Assembly: GCA_028287885.1 (NCBI GenBank)
Contig: JAQBOT010000272.1
Coordinates: 1-10,217, forward strand
DNA length: 10,217 nucleotides
DNA from: Pedobacter sp.
GTDB lineage: Bacteria; Bacteroidota; Bacteroidia; Sphingobacteriales; Sphingobacteriaceae
Direction of reading: 5' to 3'
Shown: positions 1 through 5,498 of the stretch, piece by piece
How the letters are laid out: the number at the start of each line of letters is the position of its first letter
Numbering within the stretch: position 1 is the stretch's first letter
Translations under genes and position numbers: made by a program
Notes under the pieces: model-generated
Seen by the model: only the letters and a program-made list of their open reading frames with translations
What the model was told of the DNA's origin: nothing
Database searches by the model: none

Positions 1-1967
1 TGTGAAGCAGGTTTAAAAGGAAAGTTAAGTTCTATTTGTCCAGTTGTTTTCGGGAAGGTAATGGAAAGTTTTCCTCCCGGATTATTATCGCCAAACAGGG
101 TTTCAGCGATTACCTTTCCCGATTCAGGCCCAGGAAACCAAGCTTCCAGAATAGCAGGTACATATTTATTTTCCCAGTTTACGGTCAAGGGTTGTCCGTT
201 AATCATTACCATGACTACAGGCTTACCTGTCGCCTGTAATGCTTGTATTAATTTCAGCTGACGGCCTGGTAAGTTAAGGCCAGTGCGTGAAAGGCTTTCG
301 CCAACACGTTTTACGTCCTCGCCTACTACGGCAACAATAACATCAACATCTTTCGCCTGTTGTACTGCAGTATCAATCTGAGCCTGCTCCTGAGTTGTAA
401 GTGGTGTTTCTATGATCTCACTTTCTGGCCAGGTCGCGTCTACAACCTCACAGCCTTTCGCATAACTTACCGTGCCAGCATTACCCATATAATCTTGAAT
501 CCCCTTCAAAACACTCGTTACTGGATTATGTGAGGGTCCGTAGCGGCTCGTTGCATAATTTGTTTCTGTAGCAAGCGGACCAGCAACCAAAATCCTTTTA
601 AACTTGCTCTTATCTAGTGGAAGGAGATTGTTGGCGTTTTTTAACAGAACCATCGCTTCGCGGTTCATTTGCAAACCCATTGCCGTTGATGCCTTGCTGT
701 GCACCAACTTGTCAGCTGCAGATGGATTTTCAACATAAGGATGATCAAAAAATCCCAACTTAAACTTAACACGCAACACATCGGCGACCCGCGCATCTAG
801 CGTCTTCATGCTTACGCTTCCTTCCTTTACAAGCTCCCGCAAGGGCATGATGTACGTTTGTGGCATGGTAAAATTGGTACGCACGTTCAATCCAGCATCT
901 ATGGCCTGTTTCACGGCGGCTTTTACTTCAGCAGCGACCTGATGTTTGCTGTACAGGTACTCAACCGCTTCGCTATCTGAAACTACATAACCGGTAAACC
1001 CAAATTTCTCCCGAAGCAACTCGGTCAGAAAGTAATGGCTACCAGTAACAGGCACACCGTCCCAGTCGTTATAACTGCTCATGACACCCATAGGATGAGC
1101 TTCCTGGATTACCCGTCTAAACGGGTAAAGGTACAATTGGTACATTTCGCGTGGAGCCACGTGCGGGTCTGTACGTGCATTCCCATCACGACCGCCTTTT
1201 GGAACGCTGTATACAGCAAAATGTTTAAGTGTAGAAGCAACGCCTTGTTCCTGTATGCCAAGTGTCATTTGTTTGCCGAGTTCTGCAATGTGAAAGGGAT
1301 TTTCGCCGTAGCATTCTACGACCCTTCCCCAGCGCTGGTCGCGTGCAGGATCCAGAATCGGCGCGTAAATGTTTGTGTATCCCAACGCCTTCGCTTCCAA
1401 GCCTACTGTTTGTCCAGCGCGACGTACCAAAGCTTTGTTCCAGGTACTGCCAATGGCGATGGGTGCAGGCAGGGAAGTCGCACGGTCATGATTTAATCCA
1501 TGCACCCCTTCATTTGTAAAATCCACCGGTATGCCCATCCGTGTTTGTTCTACAAACCACTTTTGCACGGTATTAATCGCAGAAGCATGTTTACTGTACG
1601 GGTAGCTAAATTGTGTCGGAGCATCATCTGTGTTGGACGCCAAATTATTTAGCTCTTCATCGATATTTGCTATACCATCTTTCCAAACCTCATTTTTCCA
1701 GGAGGCTGTTGGCATTTCATCTTTCAATACGCGTTTATAGCCGTAAAGCGTTGCGGTTTGACAGGTTTTCTCTTCCAGAGTCATCTGAGATAGGAGGTCT
1801 GCAATACGCTTTTCAACCACCTCATTCGGATCTTCAAAGACGTCTTTTTTCCCATTCTTGTTGAAGTCAATCCAACCCTTTTTGTAAATACTTTTGGTTT
1901 GTGCCGACGCCGTTTGAATACACATCAGCACCCCGAAAGCGGAAATTAGCCCTTTCATTCTTGTCAT
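1..1967 (-). CDS. Glycoside hydrolase family 3 (beta-glucosidase/beta-xylosidase type), secreted; C-terminus cut off by window edge
   Basis: Translating the minus strand from the ATG at 1967 gives an uninterrupted frame of about 655 residues to the left edge. Residues 1-23 are a Sec signal peptide (MTRMKGL then a hydrophobic core ending ASA-Q). The mature start (YKKGWIDFNKNGKKDVFEDP) and MTLEEKT are typical of Bacteroidota GH3 enzymes. The TIM-barrel domain shows ARDQRWGR (D210), KHF (K248-H249) and GYVVSDS, whose D331 is the expected catalytic nucleophile. The second alpha/beta domain begins near NREAMVLLKN and contains VGES followed by LNLPG; E557 is the likely acid/base by family position. 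The visible part ends just after GGKLSITFPKT, so the usual C-terminal Fn3-like domain lies outside. A second ATG at 1958 is possible but shortens the signal peptide by only three residues. It should cleave terminal beta-glycosides in the periplasm; glucose versus xylose specificity cannot be told from this. No inactivating change is seen. Confidence 0.93.
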   Translation of the reverse strand, partial: MTRMKGLISAFGVLMCIQTASAQTKSIYKKGWIDFNKNGKKDVFEDPNEVVEKRIADLLSQMTLEEKTCQTATLYGYKRVLKDEMPTASWKNEVWKDGIANIDEELNNLASNTDDAPTQFSYPYSKHASAINTVQKWFVEQTRMGIPVDFTNEGVHGLNHDRATSLPAPIAIGSTWNKALVRRAGQTVGLEAKALGYTNIYAPILDPARDQRWGRVVECYGENPFHIAELGKQMTLGIQEQGVASTLKHFAVYSVPKGGRDGNARTDPHVAPREMYQLYLYPFRRVIQEAHPMGVMSSYNDWDGVPVTGSHYFLTELLREKFGFTGYVVSDSEAVEYLYSKHQVAAEVKAAVKQAIDAGLNVRTNFTMPQTYIMPLRELVKEGSVSMKTLDARVADVLRVKFKLGFFDHPYVENPSAADKLVHSKASTAMGLQMNREAMVLLKNANNLLPLDKSKFKRILVAGPLATETNYATSRYGPSHNPVTSVLKGIQDYMGNAGTVSYAKGCEVVDATWPESEIIETPLTTQEQAQIDTAVQQAKDVDVIVAVVGEDVKRVGESLSRTGLNLPGRQLKLIQALQATGKPVVMVMINGQPLTVNWENKYVPAILEAWFPGPESGKVIAETLFGDNNPGGKLSITFPKTTGQIELNFPFKPAS

Positions 1968-2101
1968 AATTCAATCTACTAGTATTTCTGTTGATTGCTT
2001 TGTAGCTGCAAGAGCAAGTCGTCGCCGCTAAAATGCCATAAAGGCAATTTACAAAGTCGTACTTAAATATCAGCTCTGCAAATGAATCATGCAAGTAACT
2101 T

Positions 2102-2114
2102 TTTAACTGTTAAA
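2102..2114. other. Short perfect inverted repeat TTTAAC-T-GTTAAA
   Basis: A 6-1-6 palindrome in the 233-bp gap between the small hypothetical gene (stop at 2201) and the GH3 start at 1967. It could be an operator for the GH3 gene, which reads away from it, but it is AT-rich, short and 135 bp from the start codon. No TTG-N19/20-TAnnTTTG promoter could be placed convincingly in this gap. Confidence 0.2.
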
Positions 2115-2200
2115 GACACTTTTATCAATGCTAAAAATCAAAAGTTTCACTTGCAAAGGGTTAGTGCCAGAAGCGCGTTCGGGAGGCATTGAAGATTAAT

Positions 2201-2578
2201 TTAAATTGACGAGACTTTCGAGAACGGCAAGTAACCGACACGCCGACCTTCAGGATTATCAACACCAATCTGACATTCCGATTCATAATCTTTATTAATC
2301 CACATCAATTGCCTCTTTGAATTATCACGGATGTAAAATTCAAGGCTATTGTTCGGCTTTGTAAGTTGACTGAAAACGCGGTATACAATCTTATTAAAAT
2401 CATCCTCTTCGTAGTCTCTATAGATTTGTCCTTTATTCTTGATAAGGACGCTCCATTGGTATGAGGAGGGATCATTGGTAGCCATTCTAATTTTACGGTC
2501 CGATGCCCTTCTTTTCGTCAACAAAAAGAAGGTTATAGGCGCCATAATCAAAACATCTGAGGAGTAGAGTGGTATCAT
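2201..2578 (-). CDS. Small hypothetical protein (125 aa)
   Basis: I do not recognise this protein. The frame from the ATG at 2578 to TAA at 2201 has a short hydrophobic stretch near the N-terminus (VLIMAPITFFLL, residues 9-20), then a basic segment (TKRRASDRKIRM). A mixed, soluble-looking region follows, rich in charged and aromatic residues, with the pattern expected of alternating beta strands (WSVLIKNKGQIYRDYEED, NSLEFYIRDN, QLMWINKDYESECQIG). A second start, ATG at 2485 (MATNDPSS), would give 94 residues, would drop the hydrophobic part and may be the true start. The region after residue 32 reads like real protein and has no overlapping competitor. It lies upstream of GH3 on the same strand but 233 bp away, so an operon is unlikely. 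No function is proposed. Confidence 0.55.
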   Translation of the reverse strand: MIPLYSSDVLIMAPITFFLLTKRRASDRKIRMATNDPSSYQWSVLIKNKGQIYRDYEEDDFNKIVYRVFSQLTKPNNSLEFYIRDNSKRQLMWINKDYESECQIGVDNPEGRRVGYLPFSKVSSI

Positions 2579-2860
2579 CTATTAATATTTTTACAAGTTA
2601 GTTTTAGGACAATATTGAGCAACTCCAGATTCTATTCAACAAACTGGAGTGAATTTGATGTGAAAGTTTTATCAATTGAAAAAGCGTGTGCAAAACGACG
2701 TGGCGTCAATCGGGGACAATTAGAAGTCGGATCCCGACAAGCATTATTGGAGGGCATAAGATTAGTTGAGAGCATAACCACAAAATAGCTATAATTTCTT
2801 AAATATCAATAAGCGAACGGAAATTTTTAGTTGTCTTCAGAAAAGCTTTATTCCTGATAT
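2579..2860. other. Gene-poor stretch with only weak signals
   Basis: The 282 bases between the small hypothetical gene and the damaged membrane-protein gene hold no convincing coding region. They contain a 7-bp inverted repeat (ACTCCAG at 2622-2628 and CTGGAGT at 2644-2650, 15-base loop) and a 42-codon frame starting with GTG at 2660. No ATG occurs in any forward frame between about 2770 and 2860. This matters for the next gene, which therefore lacks a standard start. Confidence 0.4.
2660..2788 (+). CDS. Doubtful 42-codon frame, possibly a gene remnant
   Basis: A GTG at 2660 opens 42 codons ending in TAG at 2786-2788. The product is charged and hydrophilic (segments KACAKRRGVNRGQLEVGS and RQALLEGIRLVES look helix-forming). 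The frame stays open upstream to at least 2585 without an ATG, which would fit the C-terminal remnant of a lost gene as well as chance. No family is recognised and no ribosome binding site is seen. Confidence 0.15.
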   Translation: MKVLSIEKACAKRRGVNRGQLEVGSRQALLEGIRLVESITTK

Positions 2861-3314
2861 ATAAGTAGACCTTGGTTCGGCTTCTTACATCAGCTACCAA
2901 ACAAAACCAACACTCCATTACCTTTCGGATGGTTCTTTTGGGCTTGGACAATTTTCCTCCCCTTTGCATATATCAGGGTCGGCATTAAAAATAAAAGCTT
3001 ATTACTGCTGCGTAAAGGGTTGCTACTTGTTGTTGGTGCTTTAGTTATCTATGACCTATTACATACAGAATATGTGCTGGTCATTGGCGGAACAATTGTG
3101 CTACTTGTGGCAATATCGCTGCTGAAATATTTGAAAATACCTAAAAACGGATTTGCGTACGCGAAGCCTGGTGCAAAACATTGGCTAAACAATATCCACT
3201 TGGAATCACTGATCATAGACAATACCACCTCTATGCAGTCTGCGCCAACTCCTCAAACCGATCATTTTGGAGGAGGTTAGTTTCGGCGGAGGAGGTGCAA
3301 GTAGCGATTATTAA
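2861..3314 (+). pseudogene. Three-helix membrane protein with glycine-rich tail; no standard start and a one-base frameshift
   Basis: The forward frame is open from 2858, just after a TGA at 2855, and reads like genuine protein: a polar start (PWFGFLHQLPNKTNTPLP), then three hydrophobic segments (about 2927-2986, 2999-3058 and 3071-3124), then a soluble end with PKNGFAYAKPG. No ATG or GTG lies in frame before the helices; the only common alternative is TTG at 3020, which would remove the first helix. The first in-frame candidate is an ATA at 2861. The frame stops at TAG 3278-3280 inside a glycine run (DHFGGG). Removing one of the two T bases at 3277-3278 lets it continue as SFGGGGASSDY to TAA at 3312-3314. 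Glycine-rich tails ending in an aromatic residue are common on small bacterial membrane proteins. The GGAGGAGGT repeat (3269-3277 and 3288-3296) is slip-prone, so sequencing error remains possible. The gene converges on the lipoprotein gene ending at 3347. The family is not recognised. Confidence 0.5.
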
Positions 3315-3346
3315 ACTAAAAACGACAGGAGCAACATTGGATTCAC

Positions 3347-3844
3347 TTAAAGCGCCAGCTGAAAGTCATCAAATAGATCATCGAGAAGAAGCGGCCCAAC
3401 GACCAGGGCCACGACTATAGCCGAGCCAACAACGATCGCCACAGTGGCTAACGTTTTTGATTTCCGCTCTGCAAAGTTTACCCCAGACGAGTTCCAGCTC
3501 AAAACATTTCCTTCTTTACTAAAAGTAAATTTCACATACTTTTTATAGGGCGAAAACTGATTAACATTCGTTGACACGCTGTGGAAACCGGCAGCCGAAT
3601 TATAGGTACCATAAATCTTAACCTTTGTTTTTGTTAAGACCAAATTTGAAGAACTATCACAATTATACAGCCACTGAAGAGTATCATTGAGCGCCATTTT
3701 CTCATCGGGTTGCCCAAACTGCATGACCACATCCTCTTTTGTATGGTAGCTCTGCATAACCTGTTCATGTGAGTAGATCTGCTTGCTGCAGCTGCTTATA
3801 AAAAAGCCAATTGCAAGCAGCGGAAATAACAATGACTTATTCAT
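3347..3844 (-). CDS. Lipoprotein with SmpA/BamE-like segment and C-terminal membrane helix (165 aa)
   Basis: The N-terminus (MNKSLLFPLLAIGFF then ISSC) is a lipoprotein signal with the lipid-attachment cysteine at residue 19. Residues 36-60 (KEDVVMQFGQPDEKM then TLQWLY) resemble the core of the SmpA/OmlA fold of BamE, in which a GxP turn is followed by a strand with W/Y. The middle (65-125) looks beta-rich and ends KFTFSKEGNVLSW, again as in BamE-like domains where a strand precedes the final residues. Unusually, residues 131-154 form a strongly hydrophobic helix rich in V, A and L, followed by an acidic end (DDLFDDFQLAL). A lipoprotein with a second membrane anchor is not typical of BamE, so this is not called as BamE itself. 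The start at 3844 is the only one giving the signal peptide. It is preceded by promoter module copy 1. The downstream neighbour is the broken membrane gene, convergent and 32 bp away. Role unknown; probably envelope. Confidence 0.82.
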   Translation of the reverse strand: MNKSLLFPLLAIGFFISSCSKQIYSHEQVMQSYHTKEDVVMQFGQPDEKMALNDTLQWLYNCDSSSNLVLTKTKVKIYGTYNSAAGFHSVSTNVNQFSPYKKYVKFTFSKEGNVLSWNSSGVNFAERKSKTLATVAIVVGSAIVVALVVGPLLLDDLFDDFQLAL

Positions 3845-3882
3845 GTTGACTTAAAATTGGAGTAAATATAATTCTCCTCAAA

Positions 3883-3931
3883 CTAATTTAATGTTATAGT
3901 AAGCCGCAGGCAATGGCTATTACTAGTCATT
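3883..3931 (-). promoter_or_regulatory. Promoter module copy 1: inverted repeat AATGACTA-N4-TAGCCATT plus TTG-N20-TAAATTAG
   Basis: Read on the minus strand, an 8-4-8 imperfect inverted repeat (7 of 8 pairs) occupies 3931-3912. Its last bases run into TTG (3913-3911). Twenty bases later comes TAAATTAG (3890-3883), close to the Bacteroidota -7 box TAnnTTTG. It lies 67 bp (repeat) or 38 bp (-7 box) before the lipoprotein ATG at 3844. Two further copies with identical geometry occur at 7254-7302 and 10017-10065. The 26 bases at 3908-3933 match 7279-7304 at 22 positions. Confidence 0.65.
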
Positions 3932-4019
3932 TTACACACCTAAAGTTCACGCTATTTTTCCTAGCTAAATTGCTAAGGTAAAACGTAGTACGAAATAAAC
4001 ACTAAGAGTTAGCATCACA

Positions 4020-4034
4020 TTTCACGACGTGAAA
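4020..4034. promoter_or_regulatory. Inverted repeat TTTCACG-A-CGTGAAA
   Basis: A perfect 7-1-7 inverted repeat in the middle of the divergent region, 208 bp before the fabV start and 175 bp before the lipoprotein start. Its odd-length symmetry and GC core suit a dimeric DNA-binding protein better than a terminator, and no T-run follows. Which gene it would serve is unclear. Confidence 0.3.
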
Positions 4035-4119
4035 AAATGGCTGCATTTGAGACCTGAGAATTTTTTAATATGATGATATTTCACATTGCGTTTCCGTATA
4101 GCTGAAAAATATCTCAAAT

Positions 4120-4149
4120 TGCATCGTTTTATAAAACAATGCATCGTTT
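4120..4149 (+). repeat. Direct repeat TGCATCGTTT, two copies 20 bp apart, flanking TTTTATAAAA
   Basis: The ten bases TGCATCGTTT occur at 4120-4129 and again at 4140-4149, start to start 20 bp (about two helical turns). The ten-base palindrome TTTTATAAAA (4127-4136) lies between and partly over them. The block ends 93 bp before fabV and overlaps the best available fabV promoter candidate, so it may bind a regulator of fatty-acid synthesis on one face of the helix. This is inference from position only. Confidence 0.35.
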
Positions 4150-4242
4150 GAAAGCATTACACCTTGTGACGAAACATCAAATACGTGTATTTTCAAGCAA
4201 TTGCAACATAACCAACAATTTGACAAGACATAACAGTAAAGA

Positions 4243-5433
4243 ATGATCATAGAACCGAGAATGCGTGGGTTTATTTGTTTGACAGCACATCCGGAAGGCT
4301 GTGCTCAGAACGTTATAAACCAGATTAATTATGTAAAATCCAAAGGCCGTATTGACGGACCAAAGAAAGTGCTTGTAATTGGTGCTTCTACAGGATTTGG
4401 TTTGGCCTCAAGAATTACAGCGGCGTTTGGATCCGGAGCATCAACGATTGGCGTGTTTTTCGAGAAGCCTGCTTCCCCTGGAAAAACAGCTTCCCCAGGA
4501 TTTTACAACACAGCCGCTTTCGAGCAACAGGCAGAACTGCTTGGGTTATATGCCAAAAGCATCAATGGCGATGCCTTTTCAAACGAAGTCAAAGAAAAAA
4601 CATTCGACCTGATCAAAGCAGAACTGGGCCAGATCGACTTGGTTATTTATAGTCTGGCCTCTCCTGTCAGAACCAACCCAAACACTGGTATTACACACCG
4701 GTCTGTATTGAAACCGATCGGAACCTCTTTTACCAATAAGACAGTCGACATCCATACCGGAACGGTTTCAGAGATCACCATAGAACCCGCAAAAGAAGAC
4801 GATATCGAAAATACGGTTGCAGTAATGGGTGGCGAAGACTGGGAGATGTGGATCGATGCGCTGAACGAAGAGAACTTACTTGCAGCCGGAGCAACGACGG
4901 TAGCGTACTCGTACATTGGTCCGACATTGACCGAAGCCGTATACCGGAAAGGTACCATTGGCCGTGCGAAAGATCACCTGGAGCAGACTGCATTCAAAAT
5001 TTCAGACAAGCTTGCAGCTATTGGTGGAAAAGCCTATATATCGGTGAATAAAGCTTTGGTTACACAGGCTAGTTCGGCAATTCCGGTCATTCCGCTTTAC
5101 ATATCACTGCTTTATAAGGTGATGAAAGAAAAGAATCTTCATGAAGGCTGCATTGAGCAGATCCAGCGCTTGTTTCAGGAAAGACTGTATACCGGAAGTC
5201 CGGCGCCAACAGATGAACAGGGAAGAATCCGGATTGACGATTGGGAGCTTAAAGAAGATGTTCAGGAAAGAGTTGCTGCACTATGGCATGAGGCGACTAC
5301 CGAAACGTTGCCGTCAATAGCCGATATGGAAGGTTATAAAACCGATTTTTACAATCTATTTGGCTTTAAGGTTCAAGGTGTAGATTACGGAAAAGACGTT
5401 AATGAACTTGTAGAAATTAAAGGATTGGTTTAA
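4243..5433 (+). CDS. fabV: FabV / trans-2-enoyl-CoA reductase (enoyl-ACP reductase, NADH)
   Basis: The protein reduces the trans-2 double bond of enoyl-ACP (or enoyl-CoA, as in the TER branch of the family), the last step of each fatty-acid elongation cycle, in the cytoplasm. Its 396 residues match the usual length of about 400. The start MIIEPRMRGFICLTAHP is the conserved FabV opening. The nucleotide-binding loop GASTGFG is at 47-53. E74 in VFFEKP sits after the second strand, where this family uses glutamate to prefer NADH over NADPH. The catalytic Y-x8-K is Y234 (in EAVY) to K243 (in GRAK). The end has DMEGYKTDFYNLFGF, also conserved. FabV is much less sensitive to triclosan than FabI, so it may give natural tolerance. 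It appears to be a single-gene transcript, with a long regulatory region before it and a hairpin terminator 21 bases after its stop. Whether ACP or CoA thioesters are the main substrate cannot be told from sequence. Confidence 0.96.
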   Translation: MIIEPRMRGFICLTAHPEGCAQNVINQINYVKSKGRIDGPKKVLVIGASTGFGLASRITAAFGSGASTIGVFFEKPASPGKTASPGFYNTAAFEQQAELLGLYAKSINGDAFSNEVKEKTFDLIKAELGQIDLVIYSLASPVRTNPNTGITHRSVLKPIGTSFTNKTVDIHTGTVSEITIEPAKEDDIENTVAVMGGEDWEMWIDALNEENLLAAGATTVAYSYIGPTLTEAVYRKGTIGRAKDHLEQTAFKISDKLAAIGGKAYISVNKALVTQASSAIPVIPLYISLLYKVMKEKNLHEGCIEQIQRLFQERLYTGSPAPTDEQGRIRIDDWELKEDVQERVAALWHEATTETLPSIADMEGYKTDFYNLFGFKVQGVDYGKDVNELVEIKGLV

Positions 5434-5454
5434 TCCTTTCAGATTTGAAATTAA

Positions 5455-5484
5455 CAAAGGCTGTCCCAATTCGGGCAGCCTTTG
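5455..5484. terminator. Hairpin terminator between convergent fabV and phoD
   Basis: The stem CAAAGGCTG-(T)-CCC pairs with GGG-CAGCCTTTG around the loop AATTC: twelve base pairs with one bulged T. It begins 21 bases after the fabV stop and lies 14 bases beyond the phoD stop, so it probably ends both transcripts. The sequence after it is T-containing but has no long T-run on either strand. Confidence 0.8.
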
Positions 5485-5498
5485 CCTTATAAGGCGGT

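Larger units (their letters stand above)
3845..4242. other. Divergent intergenic region between the lipoprotein gene and fabV
   Basis: 398 bases without a gene. Besides promoter module copy 1, it contains a 7-1-7 inverted repeat at 4020-4034 and a direct repeat at 4120-4149 close to fabV. A possible fabV promoter is TTG at 4119-4121 followed 21 bases later by a box ending TTTG (4142-4149), which would leave a leader of roughly 85 bases, but its -7 match is poor. A 61-codon minus frame here overlaps the fabV start and has no protein-like features. Confidence 0.5.

Noticed and set aside
1035..1496. 153-codon plus-strand frame
   Set aside because: It lies wholly antisense within the GH3 catalytic domain, and its translation is a Cys/Arg-rich shadow.
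1867..2094. 75-codon minus-strand frame over the GH3 start
   Set aside because: It overlaps the GH3 signal peptide and start in another frame, is rich in Cys, Asn and Arg without domain-like pattern, and the GH3 reading is clearly the real one.
3181..3420. 79-codon plus-strand frame running into the lipoprotein gene
   Set aside because: It is the shifted frame of the broken membrane gene and then antisense to the lipoprotein gene.
3956..3985. Imperfect inverted repeat around TAGC-TAAATT-GCTA as a possible terminator
   Set aside because: Only four contiguous pairs around the loop, and no gene ends nearby on either strand.
4120..4149. CRISPR-like repeat
   Set aside because: Only two ten-base units 20 bp apart with no spacers of constant length and no cas genes; better seen as a possible operator.
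4065..4250. 61-codon minus-strand frame in the fabV upstream region
   Set aside because: Low-complexity Cys-rich translation that covers the fabV start; no family resemblance or start signal.
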